A stretch of DNA of 64,000 nucleotides, taken from positions 558,001 through 622,000 of the forward strand of contig NZ_JASHIU010000001.1 of the NCBI RefSeq assembly GCF_030733545.1, given 5' to 3'. Shown in pieces: positions 34,789 through 43,517 of this stretch. How positions within the stretch are numbered: the stretch's first letter is position 1; the number at the start of each line of letters is the position of its first letter. The notes under the pieces were generated by a model that was not told the DNA's origin, made no database searches, and saw only the letters and a program-made list of their open reading frames with translations. The position numbers and the translations under genes were made by a program. This DNA comes from Oceanicaulis sp. MMSF_3324 (GTDB lineage: Bacteria; Pseudomonadota; Alphaproteobacteria; Caulobacterales; Maricaulaceae).

Positions 34789-35799
34789 ATGGCGCTGCGT
34801 GTGGCGATCAACGGGTTTGGCCGGATCGGCCGTCTGGCACTGCGTGCTCTCGTCGAGCATCAACAGACGAGCGATATCGAAGTGGTGGCGATCAACAATT
34901 CCGGCACCGCCGAAGCCATCGCCCACCTGTTTGCATTCGACAGCGTGCATGGCCGCTATCGGGGCGAGCTGACCACGGGCGAAGACTGGATGGATCTGGG
35001 CTTCGGCAAGATCACCAAGGTCAATGAGCGCGACCCGGCCAAACTGCCCTGGGCGGAGATGGGCATTGATCTGGTCATGGAGTGCACCGGCAAGTTCAAC
35101 TCCAAGGACGCCGCCATGGCCCATATCGAGGCGGGCGCCAAGCGCGTGCTGTGCTCGGCCCCGGCCAAGAACGCCGACAAGACCATCGTGTATGGCGTGA
35201 ACCATGACCAGCTGACCGCTGAAGACCTTGTGGTGTCCAACGCCTCGTGCACCACCAACGGTCTCGCGCCGGTGGCCAAGGTGCTCAACGATGCGGTCGG
35301 CATCGAGCGCGGTCACATGACCACCATCCACGCCTATACCGGCGACCAGCCCACGCTCGATCGGAACCACAAGGATCTGCACCGGGCCCGCGCGGCGGCG
35401 ATGTCCATGATCCCGACCTCCACCGGCGCGGCCAAGGCGGTCGGTCTGGTGCTGCCCGAGCTGGCGGGCAAGCTCGACGGCTCCGCCGTGCGCGTGCCGA
35501 CCCCGAACGTGTCGGTGATCGACCTCGTCTTCACGCCGGGCAAGGCGACGACCGTGGACGAGCTGTCGGCGGCCATCAAGGCGGCGGCGGATGGCCCGAT
35601 GAAGGGTGTTCTGGGCTATGACACCGCGCCGCTGGTCTCGATCGACTACAACCATGACAGCCGCTCTTCCGTGGTGGCGCTCGACAAGATCGCCGTGATT
35701 GATGAGCGCCTGGTCCGCGTCATGACCTGGTACGACAACGAGTGGGGTTTCGCCTGCCGGATGATCGACACCGCCAAGGAAATGGGCCGCTACCTCTAA
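34789..35799 (+). CDS. gap: Glyceraldehyde-3-phosphate dehydrogenase, type I
   Basis: 336 residues from ATG 34789, which has AAAGGAG six bases upstream and begins directly with the NAD-binding INGFGRIGR. The catalytic cysteine is Cys154 in SNASCTTNGLAP; the histidine lies shortly after. TYDNEWG-like sequence (WYDNEWGFACR) closes the domain. The dinucleotide-selecting loop reads AINNSGT; an Asn where strictly NAD-dependent glycolytic enzymes carry Asp may indicate relaxed NAD/NADP use, a point to test. It is the first gene of a glycolysis/gluconeogenesis run gap-pgk-fba. Confidence 0.96.
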   Translation: MALRVAINGFGRIGRLALRALVEHQQTSDIEVVAINNSGTAEAIAHLFAFDSVHGRYRGELTTGEDWMDLGFGKITKVNERDPAKLPWAEMGIDLVMECTGKFNSKDAAMAHIEAGAKRVLCSAPAKNADKTIVYGVNHDQLTAEDLVVSNASCTTNGLAPVAKVLNDAVGIERGHMTTIHAYTGDQPTLDRNHKDLHRARAAAMSMIPTSTGAAKAVGLVLPELAGKLDGSAVRVPTPNVSVIDLVFTPGKATTVDELSAAIKAAADGPMKGVLGYDTAPLVSIDYNHDSRSSVVALDKIAVIDERLVRVMTWYDNEWGFACRMIDTAKEMGRYL

Positions 35800-35827
35800 G
35801 CCGACTGACCTTCAAGGGACGCCGATC

Positions 35828-37015
35828 ATGATCCGTCGTATCGAAGACGCTGACATTGCGGGCAAGCGCGTGCTTGTCCGCGTGGACTTCAACGTGCCCA
35901 TGCAGAACGGGAGCGTCAGCGATGACACCCGCCTGCGGTCGGCCCTGCCCACCATCGAGCATTTGCGCGAGGCGGGGGCGAAAGTGATCCTGATGGCGCA
36001 TTTCGGCCGTCCCAAGGGCCAGCGCAATCCCGAGATGAGCCTGGCGCCGGTGGCGACGCCGCTGTCTGAACTGATCGGACATCCGGTGAAGTTCGTGTCC
36101 GATTGCGTTGGTTCGGATCCCAAGGGCGCCGTGTCGCTGATGAAGGCGGGCGACGTGCTTCTGCTGGAGAACACGCGGTTTCACGAAGGCGAAGAGAAGA
36201 ATGATCCCGAGTTCGCCGCCCAGCTGGCCGAGCTTGCGGATGTTTATGTCAACGACGCATTCTCGGCGGCGCACCGGGCGCACGCCTCCACCGAAGGCGT
36301 GGCGCGGCTCCTGCCCTCCTATGCCGGACTGGCGCTACAGCGCGAGATCGACCATGTGACCGCCGCGCTCGAAAACCCGAACCGACCGGTTCTGGCGGTC
36401 GTGGGCGGGGCCAAGGTATCCACCAAGATCGCGCTTCTGAAGAATCTCGTGAGCAAGGTGGACCGTCTGTTCGTAGGCGGCGCCATGGCGAACACCTTCC
36501 TGGCCGCACGCGGCCATGATGTGGGCGGCAGCCTGTATGAGCGCGATCTCATCGACACGGCCAAGGCCATTGAAGACGCGGCGGGTGCGGCGCAATGCCA
36601 GATCCTGCTGCCGACCGACGCGGTCGTGGCCAAAGAGTTCAAGGCCCATACCGACCGTCGCGTGGCCGAGGTGGACGATGTGGCCGACACCGAAATGATC
36701 CTCGATTGCGGCCCCGAGACCGTGGACCAGCTGGCGGACGCCATCGCCGCATCGCGCACGCTGGTGTGGAACGGCCCGCTGGGCGCGTTCGAGACGCCGC
36801 CCTTTGACACTGCAACGGTGGAAGCGGCCCGTTACGCCGCCTCCCGCTGCAAGGAACATGGTCTGACCGCCGTCGCCGGCGGCGGCGATACGGTCGCTGC
36901 GCTGAACCAGGCGGGCGTGTCGGAAGACTTCACCTTTGTCTCCACGGCGGGCGGCGCCTTCCTGGAATGGCTCGAAGGCAAGGTCCTGCCGGGTGTGAAC
37001 GCCCTGCGGGACTAA
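35828..37015 (+). CDS. pgk: Phosphoglycerate kinase
   Basis: 395 residues, typical length. The N-terminal substrate-binding RVDFNVPMQNG, then AHFGRPKG, ENTRFHEGEEKN and the nucleotide-side motifs VVGGAKVSTKI, WNGPLGAFE and AGGGDTVAAL are all present. It interconverts 1,3-bisphosphoglycerate and ADP with 3-phosphoglycerate and ATP. It starts 28 bases after gap and has CAAGGGAC upstream. Confidence 0.97.
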   Translation: MIRRIEDADIAGKRVLVRVDFNVPMQNGSVSDDTRLRSALPTIEHLREAGAKVILMAHFGRPKGQRNPEMSLAPVATPLSELIGHPVKFVSDCVGSDPKGAVSLMKAGDVLLLENTRFHEGEEKNDPEFAAQLAELADVYVNDAFSAAHRAHASTEGVARLLPSYAGLALQREIDHVTAALENPNRPVLAVVGGAKVSTKIALLKNLVSKVDRLFVGGAMANTFLAARGHDVGGSLYERDLIDTAKAIEDAAGAAQCQILLPTDAVVAKEFKAHTDRRVAEVDDVADTEMILDCGPETVDQLADAIAASRTLVWNGPLGAFETPPFDTATVEAARYAASRCKEHGLTAVAGGGDTVAALNQAGVSEDFTFVSTAGGAFLEWLEGKVLPGVNALRD

Positions 37016-37099
37016 AACTTGACCGTTCGCCCGCACGGGGCGAAACACACTCAATCCGGCGACGATCGCCGCACTTCATCTGACGGGGGACCGACGATC

Positions 37100-38119
37100 A
37101 TGGATATTGATCAGCTCAACGACATCGCGATCCGCATGACGGCGCCGGGCAAAGGCATTCTGGCGGCCGACGAATCCACGCGCACCATTGGCAAGCGCTT
37201 TGACGGCATCGGGCTTGAAAACACCGAAGAGAACCGTCGCAACTGGCGCGAGATGCTGTTCCGCACCACGCCGGCGATGACGGATCACGTCTCCGGCGTC
37301 ATCCTGTTTGACGAGACCCTGCGCCAGAAGGCGGCCGACGGCACGCCGCTGGTCAAGTTGATCGAAGACGCCGGCGCCGTGCCGGGCATCAAGGTGGATG
37401 CCGGCGCGAAAGCCCTGGCGGGCGCGGAAGGCGAGACCATCACCGAAGGCCTTGATGGCCTGCGTGAGCGTCTGGCCGAGTATTACGAGCTGGGCGCGCG
37501 CTTCGCCAAATGGCGCGCCGTCATCGACGTGAAGGGCGAGGAGATCCCCTCCCAGTACGCCGTGGACGTGAACGTGCATGCGCTGGCTCGCTACGCCGCG
37601 CTGTGCCAGGAAGCCAACATCGTCCCGATCGTGGAGCCGGAAGTCCTGATGGACGGCGATCACTCCATCGAGCGCTGCTATGAAGTCACCGAGTTCACGC
37701 TCAAGCGTCTGTACGCGGAGCTGTTTGACCAGGGCGTGATCCTGGAAGGCACCGTGCTCAAGCCCAACATGATCGTGCCGGGCAAGAAGTGCGCCGATCA
37801 GGCCAGCCGTGAGGAAGTGGCCGAGATGACGGTCCAGTGCCTTCTGAACACCGTTCCGGCGGCGGTTCCGGGCATCGCCTTCCTGTCGGGCGGCCAGTCT
37901 GACGAAGACGCCACGGCGCATCTCAACCTCATGAATGAAGGCTTTGACCTGCCCTGGCCGCTGACCTTCTCCTATGGCCGCGCGCTGCAGGCGGCGCCGC
38001 TGAAAGCGTGGAACGGCTCGAATGTCGAGGCGGGCCAGAAAGCCTTCAACCACCGCGCTCGCATGAACGGTCTCGCCGCTCTGGGCGAATGGAATGAAGG
38101 TCTGGAAAGCGAAGGCTAG
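37100..38119 (+). CDS. Fructose-bisphosphate aldolase, class I
   Basis: 339 residues from ATG 37100 (GGGGGA upstream). The sequence is of the eukaryote-type class I Schiff-base aldolase: GKGILAADESTRTIGKRF, LFDETL, the Schiff-base lysine in GTVLKPNMI (Lys221) and FLSGGQSDEDAT. It cleaves or forms fructose 1,6-bisphosphate. It follows pgk by 84 bases, completing a three-gene glycolytic set, and is followed nine bases later by pnuC. Many alphaproteobacteria use a class II metal aldolase; here class I is linked to gap and pgk. Confidence 0.95.
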   Translation: MDIDQLNDIAIRMTAPGKGILAADESTRTIGKRFDGIGLENTEENRRNWREMLFRTTPAMTDHVSGVILFDETLRQKAADGTPLVKLIEDAGAVPGIKVDAGAKALAGAEGETITEGLDGLRERLAEYYELGARFAKWRAVIDVKGEEIPSQYAVDVNVHALARYAALCQEANIVPIVEPEVLMDGDHSIERCYEVTEFTLKRLYAELFDQGVILEGTVLKPNMIVPGKKCADQASREEVAEMTVQCLLNTVPAAVPGIAFLSGGQSDEDATAHLNLMNEGFDLPWPLTFSYGRALQAAPLKAWNGSNVEAGQKAFNHRARMNGLAALGEWNEGLESEG

Positions 38120-38128
38120 ACCTCGCCC

Positions 38129-38719
38129 ATGACATGGCTTGAACCGATCGCCGCCGGGCTCGGCGTGCTCTGCCTGTTTTTTCTGATCCGGCAGAGTCTG
38201 TGGGCCTGGCCGGTCGGTATCGCCATGACCAGCCTTTATGCGCTGATCTTCTTTGAAGTCCGCCTGTATTCCGATTTCGGCCTGCAGCTCATTTTCTGCG
38301 CCTTGCAGGCGTATGGCTGGTGGTTCTGGGTCGCCCACCGGGACAAGGCCGAAGCGGACAGCCAGGCGCCGGTCGTCTGGCTGGGCGCGCGAAGGCTCTG
38401 GCCCTGGCTGGCCACCGGCGCGATCGGCGCACTGGCGCTCGGACTGGCCATGGACCGCTTCACCAATGCGGACCTGCCCTATTGGGATGCTTTGACCACC
38501 AGCTTCAGCCTGGTCGCTCAGTTCATGCTGGCGCGCAAATATCTGGAAAACTGGCTGGTCTGGATCGGCGTCGATGTCGTTGCCATCGGGGTCTACGCCT
38601 ATAAGGGCCTCCTGCTCACCAGCGGCCTGTATGCGCTCTTCCTGTTGATGTGTGTCTGGGGGTTCTGGCAGTGGCGACGCGACTCCGCCACTGCAACAGA
38701 GGCGGCGCCGGCGCAATGA
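38129..38719 (+). CDS. pnuC: Nicotinamide riboside/mononucleotide transporter PnuC
   Basis: 196 residues, almost entirely hydrophobic with about seven membrane segments. QLIFCALQAYGWWFW contains the Trp-rich substrate-site signature of PnuC, and LVWIGVDVVAIGVYAYKGL resembles the second conserved membrane region. It brings nicotinamide riboside across the inner membrane. Its stop overlaps the start of nadR (ATGA), so uptake and phosphorylation-trapping genes are translationally coupled. No NiaR site or riboswitch is apparent upstream. Confidence 0.93.
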   Translation: MTWLEPIAAGLGVLCLFFLIRQSLWAWPVGIAMTSLYALIFFEVRLYSDFGLQLIFCALQAYGWWFWVAHRDKAEADSQAPVVWLGARRLWPWLATGAIGALALGLAMDRFTNADLPYWDALTTSFSLVAQFMLARKYLENWLVWIGVDVVAIGVYAYKGLLLTSGLYALFLLMCVWGFWQWRRDSATATEAAPAQ

Positions 38720-39705
38720 CGGCCCCCGTCCATGGCTTTGTTCTGGGCAAGTTCATGCCGCCCCATGCCGGGCACATGTATCTGTGCGATTTCGCCGCCG
38801 GATTGTGTGACCAGCTGACCATTCTGGTCTGTTCGCTCGACCGCGAGCCCATACCGGGCAAGCTGCGTCATGACTGGATGAGCGCGCTCTATCCCAATGC
38901 GCGTGTGCTGCACTACGACCGGGATGTCCCTCAGGAGCCGTCAGAGAGCCCGGACTTCTGGGATATCTGGCGCGAACTGGTGCGCAGCGTTCATCCCGAA
39001 CCGATCCATCGTGTGTTCGCGTCGGAAGATTACGGCCTGAGACTGGCGCAGGAGCTGGGCGCCGAGTTCTGGCCTGCGGACCTGGAGCGCGCATGTCGTC
39101 CGGTCAGCGGCACGCAGATCCGTCAGGCCCCGATGGCGCACTGGTCGATGATCGCGCCGTCGGCCCGGCCCTGGTTCACCCGGACGATTGTCCTGCATGG
39201 CCCTGAGAGTACGGGCAAGTCCGTATTGGGGCAGGAATTGGCGCAGGCTTTGGGCGGGGCTTATGCGCCCGAATTCGGTCGCACCTGGTGCGAGCTGTAC
39301 GGAACCGATTGCAGCGCACAGGATCTGCGCAATATCGCAGCTGGGCAGACAGCCGCGATCGAAGCCGCCCGCCGTACGGCGAAAGGGTTCGTGATTTCCG
39401 ACACAGACGGGCTGCTGACCGAGGTCTGGTCGCAGATGATGCTCGGCGCCTCCGTTTTTGACCCGTCACCGGACCCGGAGGGCGACTTGTATCTTCTGAC
39501 CGATATCGACCAGCCTTTTGTGGATGATGGCACGCGGGTCTATTCCGATCCGGCTGATCGCGCGCGGTTCTTCGCCCTGTCCCAGGACGCGTTGGAGCGC
39601 AGCGGGGTGGACTATGTGCGTCTGTCAGGGAGCTGGGCGCAAAGACGGGCGACCGCGCTGGAGGCCATCGCCCGCCGATTTCCGCATCTGATGACGCAGG
39701 CGTGA
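38716..39705 (+). CDS. nadR: NadR-type NMN adenylyltransferase / ribosylnicotinamide kinase
   Basis: 329 residues from ATG 38716, overlapping the pnuC stop by four bases. The N-terminal nucleotidyltransferase has GKFMPPHAGHMYL (HxGH type) and a VSGTQIRQ motif; the C-terminal kinase has the Walker A LHGPESTGKSVL and a DTDGLLTEVW segment. The N-terminal helix-turn-helix found in Salmonella NadR is missing, as in Haemophilus-type enzymes, so this is an enzyme and not a repressor. It phosphorylates nicotinamide riboside and then makes NAD, driving uptake by PnuC. Confidence 0.93.
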   Translation: MTAPVHGFVLGKFMPPHAGHMYLCDFAAGLCDQLTILVCSLDREPIPGKLRHDWMSALYPNARVLHYDRDVPQEPSESPDFWDIWRELVRSVHPEPIHRVFASEDYGLRLAQELGAEFWPADLERACRPVSGTQIRQAPMAHWSMIAPSARPWFTRTIVLHGPESTGKSVLGQELAQALGGAYAPEFGRTWCELYGTDCSAQDLRNIAAGQTAAIEAARRTAKGFVISDTDGLLTEVWSQMMLGASVFDPSPDPEGDLYLLTDIDQPFVDDGTRVYSDPADRARFFALSQDALERSGVDYVRLSGSWAQRRATALEAIARRFPHLMTQA

Positions 39706-39762
39706 CCTCTCCTCCGGTCGCGGTATGGTGCTTGGTGACAGACTGCTGACCGGAGAAACGTG

Positions 39763-40512
39763 ATGACTTCCAACCCGTTTGATCAGGGCGGCGCGCGCTA
39801 CGCCGCCGGGCGCCCGGTCTATCCCGCCAAGCTCGCCTTCACCCTTGAGGGGCTGGTGAGCAATCATAAGCTGGCGGTGGATGTGGGCTGCGGGACGGGA
39901 CAATTGTCCATCTTGCTGGCCGAGTACTTCAAGGAAGTCCGCGCTTTTGACCCGAGCGACAGCCAGCTCGCGCATGCGCGCCCGCACCCCCGGGTCAGCT
40001 ACGCCAAGGCGCCGGCTGAAGCGCTGCCGGTGGCCAGCGGCAGCGCGAACCTGATCACGGCGGCGCAGGCTGCGCACTGGTTTGATCGGCCCCGGTTCTA
40101 CGCCGAGGTGCGCCGGATCGCGGCGCCGGGCGCCGTTTTGGCGCTGATCACCTACAACAATGCCGAAGCGGACACCGAAGCGATGAAGCCGATCGGCCAG
40201 CTCTACAAGGCCCTGGATGCCTGGTGGCGACCCGAGCGTGAGGATGTGGAAACCGCCTATTCCCGGTTTGATTTCCCGTTTGATGAGATCCCGGCCAAGG
40301 GCGGCGCCATTGTCCATGACTGGACGTTTGATGAGATGCGCGCCTATCTCGAAAGTTGGTCGGCCCTGCGCGCCGCACGCGCGGATGGTGAGGACAAGAT
40401 GATCGACGGCTATCTCGATCAGGCGCGACAGGCGTGGGGCGAGGGCGAGATCCGGGTGCGCTGGCCCATTACGATCCGCGCCGGGTATGTCCACAAGCCC
40501 GTTCGATCCTAA
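39763..40512 (+). CDS. Class I SAM-dependent methyltransferase
   Basis: 249 residues from ATG 39763, seven bases after GGAG; a GTG one codon earlier is too close to the ribosome site. Motif I is AVDVGCGTGQLS (about residues 41-52), followed by FDPSDSQL and LITAAQAAHWFD, a pattern of the UbiE/TAM-like methyltransferase 11 family. The N-terminus DQGGARYAAGRPVYP also fits that group. Substrate unknown. It is separated from nadR by 57 bases and from the next gene by a gap holding a short repeat. Confidence 0.87.
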   Translation: MTSNPFDQGGARYAAGRPVYPAKLAFTLEGLVSNHKLAVDVGCGTGQLSILLAEYFKEVRAFDPSDSQLAHARPHPRVSYAKAPAEALPVASGSANLITAAQAAHWFDRPRFYAEVRRIAAPGAVLALITYNNAEADTEAMKPIGQLYKALDAWWRPEREDVETAYSRFDFPFDEIPAKGGAIVHDWTFDEMRAYLESWSALRAARADGEDKMIDGYLDQARQAWGEGEIRVRWPITIRAGYVHKPVRS

Positions 40513-40520
40513 TCCGCCAC

Positions 40521-40536
40521 CGGTCCCGGCGCCCCG
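40521..40536. repeat. Second copy of 16-bp intergenic repeat
   Basis: CGGTCCCGGCGCCCCG is identical to 34674-34689. Here it is followed closely by CTGAC (40540-40544) and GTCAG (40551-40555), a small inverted repeat just before the NlpC/P60 gene; a similar CTGAC-CCT-GTCAG occurs at 34609-34621 near the first copy. Confidence 0.5.
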
Positions 40537-40568
40537 ATACTGACGTTTCAGTCAGCAGGAGGGCCCTC

Positions 40569-41009
40569 ATGACCGGTGAAGATCTTGTCCAGCATGCATC
40601 CAGGCATGTCGGTGAAGCCTATCAGCTCGGCGCGGTGGCCGATTTCGACGACCCGCATTACGCCGGGCCGTGGGATTGCGCCGATTTCGTCAGCTGGTGC
40701 GTCTATCAGACCTTTGGCGTGAGGCTGGGCCTGACCGCAGCCGGTCATGCCTATTCGGGCGCCTGGATCGGCTGGGCCGAAACCCCCGCCAACGCGCTTG
40801 CGCTTGAGGTCGCTCACGACACCCCCGGCGCCATTCTGGTGCGGCGCGCCCACCATTACGGGGCCGGGCATGTGGCCATTTCAGATGGTCGGGGCGGCAC
40901 GATCGAGGCCCGCGGTGTCCGTTATGGGGTTGTGCGGGCGAAGGGGCGCGGGCGGATCTGGGATCTGGCGGGCCTTGTCCGGCCCGACCAGTGCGTTGCG
41001 ACTATATGA
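40569..41009 (+). CDS. NlpC/P60-like cysteine hydrolase
   Basis: 146 residues from ATG 40569, preceded by AGGAGG. The catalytic cysteine sits in WDCADFVSWC and the histidine in GAGHVAISDG, the order of NlpC/P60 and CHAP-like cell-wall amidases or endopeptidases. There is no signal peptide or other targeting domain, which is unusual for an envelope enzyme and resembles the endolysin-like proteins of phages and gene-transfer agents; however, no phage structural genes are near. It probably cuts peptide bonds in peptidoglycan; delivery is unclear. Confidence 0.8.
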   Translation: MTGEDLVQHASRHVGEAYQLGAVADFDDPHYAGPWDCADFVSWCVYQTFGVRLGLTAAGHAYSGAWIGWAETPANALALEVAHDTPGAILVRRAHHYGAGHVAISDGRGGTIEARGVRYGVVRAKGRGRIWDLAGLVRPDQCVATI

Positions 41010-41063
41010 GGCGGAGCGTCAGACCCCGTTCCTTTTCCGCTTGCGCCGGGTTAGGAGAGGGCC

Positions 41064-41675
41064 ATGGCCGAGCTTTATCTTCTCACCCCGCCCCGGATTG
41101 ATGCCGATTTCGCCGACAAACTGGCGCTTACGCTGGATGCCGGACGCGTCTCGGCGCTTCAGTTGCGTCTCAAGGAGCATGATCCCTCCGAGGTCGAAGC
41201 GCTGGCGCCCAGGCTGATCGAGATCGCGCACCAGCGCGGCGTTTCCGTCATCATGAATGATGATCCGGCCCTGGCGGCGAAGCTGGGGTGTGACGGCGTG
41301 CATATCGGCCAGGAAGACGGCTCGATCAAGCAGGCGCGGGCCGCGATGGGCCCCAAGGCCATAGTCGGCGTCACCTGTCATGACAGTCGGCATCTGGCGA
41401 TGATGGCCGGTGAACAAGGCGCGGATTATGTCGCTTTCGGCGCTTTTTTCGACACTGCCACGAAATCGCCCAAGACCCGCGCTGATCTGGACATTCTGGT
41501 CTGGTGGACCGAGCTTTTCGAGCTGCCCTGTGTCGCGATCGGGGGCATTACCCTGGAAAACGCCTCTGAGGTGATCGCGGCCGGGGCTGATTACATTGCG
41601 GTGTGCGGCGGTGTCTGGTCGCATCCTGAAGGACCGGAGGCCGCATGCGCCGGCTTGTCTCAACTCTTGGATTGA
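41064..41675 (+). CDS. thiE: Thiamine-phosphate synthase
   Basis: 203 residues, TIM-barrel ThiE family. Motifs ALQLRLKEHD, VIMNDDPALA, CDGVHIGQEDG, GVTCHDSRHL, GADYVAFGAFF, TKSPKT and CVAIGGITLENA follow the ThiE order for pyrophosphate, Mg and phosphate binding. It joins the pyrimidine and thiazole halves of thiamine. AGGAGAGGG lies just before the ATG. No TPP riboswitch fits in the 54-base gap upstream and no other thi genes are present, so it stands alone. Its last 31 bases overlap the next gene in another frame. Confidence 0.9.
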   Translation: MAELYLLTPPRIDADFADKLALTLDAGRVSALQLRLKEHDPSEVEALAPRLIEIAHQRGVSVIMNDDPALAAKLGCDGVHIGQEDGSIKQARAAMGPKAIVGVTCHDSRHLAMMAGEQGADYVAFGAFFDTATKSPKTRADLDILVWWTELFELPCVAIGGITLENASEVIAAGADYIAVCGGVWSHPEGPEAACAGLSQLLD

Positions 41676-42817
41676 TCCTCGTCCTGGGCGGTGTCGCCTG
41701 GGGGCAGGAAGATGCGCCCACCGTGCCGACGGCTGAAGAGGTTGAAGGCGGTCAAACGCCCCGGTCCGAACTGCCGGCCCTGCCCGAAGGTCTGGCGGAG
41801 GATTTTGCGCGCGACGCCAGCGGGGATGCCGTCGAGGGACGGTCCCTGACCAATTCGGCCATGGCGAGCGCCTCGGCCGCGTACATGGTGGGCGATTTCC
41901 AGGGTGCGCTCATTCACGCGCAACGGGCGGCGGCGGGCGGCGAGGCTCGCGGGGCGACCCTTGCGGGGCATATCCGTCTTCATGGCCTTTCTGGCGACGC
42001 CAATGATGGCGATGCGGTGCGCTGGTTCCGCCGGGCGGCGGAGCTGGGTGAGCCGGACGCCCTGATCGTGCTGTCGCGGCTGGCGAGTGAAGGACGCGGC
42101 GGACTTGAAGTCTGGCAATCGCGGGAGTTCCTGGCCCAGGCGGCTGAGGCCGGAGATGCGCGCGCGGCGCATGAATATGGGTTGTATCTGATGGAGCGCG
42201 GAGATCCCGGCGCGGCCAGCGAGGCGTTGAACTGGTTGCAGCTGGCGGCCGAAAGCGGACGCTTTGAGGCGTATGGAGATTACGCCTATGCGCTTGCAGA
42301 CTGGGATCATGGTCCGCATGACCTGAGCTCGGCGCGAAGCTGGTATGAGCGCGCGGGTGAAGCGGGCGATCCCAGCTCCGCCCTGATCGCAGGCCTGATG
42401 TACATGGATGGCGAAGGCGGTGAGGCGGATGAAGCCGAAGGCGCGCGCCTGATCCGCATGGCGGCTGAATACGGCTTGCCCGCCGCCATGGGGCAGCACG
42501 CGCTCTTGCTGTTTCAGGGCGTGGCCGATCGGGAGCCCAATCCCACAGAGGCTGTGGACTGGGCGCGCCAGGGCGCGGACGCCAATGACCCGGACAGCCA
42601 GTTCCTGCTCGCCTATGCCCTGGCCACAGGAGACGGCGCGCCGCAGAATCTGAAGCGCGCCTATTACTGGGTTCTGCGAGCGGGCGCGCCGCGTGGCGGT
42701 CGCACGCCGGAGGATTTTGATCGCGACCGGTTGGAGGCCTCTTTGGAGAACGCCTTGCCCGCCCCGGTGCTCGAACGCGTCCGGGTCGAGGCGGCGGTGG
42801 AATCGCGCCCGTTCTAG
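41645..42817 (+). CDS. Exported Sel1-repeat (TPR-like) protein
   Basis: 390 residues. A signal peptide (MRRLVSTLGLILVLGGVAWG) ends near AWG-QED. From about residue 75 there are roughly six to seven Sel1-like repeats of 34-38 residues with the AAExGxxxAxxxLG pattern, for example AVRWFRRAAELGEPDALIVL and ARSWYERAGEAGDPSSALIA. Such proteins act as periplasmic scaffolds for signalling or envelope assembly; no partner can be named. The start has GGAGG upstream and lies inside the thiE 3' end, so translation is probably coupled. Confidence 0.88.
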   Translation: MRRLVSTLGLILVLGGVAWGQEDAPTVPTAEEVEGGQTPRSELPALPEGLAEDFARDASGDAVEGRSLTNSAMASASAAYMVGDFQGALIHAQRAAAGGEARGATLAGHIRLHGLSGDANDGDAVRWFRRAAELGEPDALIVLSRLASEGRGGLEVWQSREFLAQAAEAGDARAAHEYGLYLMERGDPGAASEALNWLQLAAESGRFEAYGDYAYALADWDHGPHDLSSARSWYERAGEAGDPSSALIAGLMYMDGEGGEADEAEGARLIRMAAEYGLPAAMGQHALLLFQGVADREPNPTEAVDWARQGADANDPDSQFLLAYALATGDGAPQNLKRAYYWVLRAGAPRGGRTPEDFDRDRLEASLENALPAPVLERVRVEAAVESRPF

Positions 42818-42849
42818 GAGCGTGCATCGGCGCGAGTCTGACGTGCAGC

Positions 42850-42877
42850 TTGCCCGTCAAGGTTCGCCCTGTTAAAC
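42850..42877 (+). promoter_or_regulatory. Candidate promoter of efp
   Basis: TTGCCC (42850-42855), a 16-base spacer and TTAAAC (42872-42877), 70 bases before the efp ATG. It is the best sigma-70-like pair in this gap but departs from consensus. Confidence 0.35.
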
Positions 42878-42947
42878 GAGCGCGGCTGAATTCAAGGGCG
42901 GCGCTGGTGGTTTGTGCCGCGCGCCCGATCCAGGAACGGACCTTCCG

Positions 42948-43514
42948 ATGAAAATCAACGGCAATGAAATCAAGCCCGGTAACGTGATCAAGCACCAGGA
43001 CACCCTGTGGGTGGCGGTGAAGGCGGATCACGTGAAACCGGGCAAGGGCGGCGCGTTCGCCCAGGTCGAACTGAAGAACCTGCTCGACGGTCGCAAGCTC
43101 AATGAACGTTTCCGCTCTGCGGACAAGGTCGAGAAAGTGCGCCTTGAGCAGAAAGACCACCAGTTCCTCTATCCCGAGGGTGAAATGCTGGTCTTCATGG
43201 ACACGGAAAACTACGAGCAGACGAACCTGCCGGTCGATTTCGTGGGCGAGGATCGCGCCTCCTATCTGACCGACGGCATGATGGTCGTGCTCGAATTCTA
43301 TGAAGAAAAGCCGATCGGCATCGAGTTGCCCAAGCATGTGGAGCTCGAAGTGATCGAGACCGAGCCGGTCGTCAAAGGCCAGACTGCGGCGAACTCGTTC
43401 AAGCCGGCGATCGTCACCGGCAACATCCGCACCGCCGTGCCGCCGTTCGTGGGCGTGGGCGAGCGTATTGTCGTGGCTACGGAAGACGGCTCTTACGTCC
43501 GTCGGGCGGACTAG
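42948..43514 (+). CDS. efp: Translation elongation factor P
   Basis: 188 residues, from ATG 42948, the expected [14 protein letters not shown] start. Three OB/KOW-like domains in the normal EF-P length. The tip lysine lies in KPGKGGAF (Lys33), the residue lysylated by EpmA/EpmB in enteric bacteria. EF-P rescues ribosomes stalled at consecutive prolines. The gene is followed after three bases by suhB, so they are likely cotranscribed. No epmA or epmB is visible. Confidence 0.97.
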   Translation: MKINGNEIKPGNVIKHQDTLWVAVKADHVKPGKGGAFAQVELKNLLDGRKLNERFRSADKVEKVRLEQKDHQFLYPEGEMLVFMDTENYEQTNLPVDFVGEDRASYLTDGMMVVLEFYEEKPIGIELPKHVELEVIETEPVVKGQTAANSFKPAIVTGNIRTAVPPFVGVGERIVVATEDGSYVRRAD

Positions 43515-43517
43515 ACC

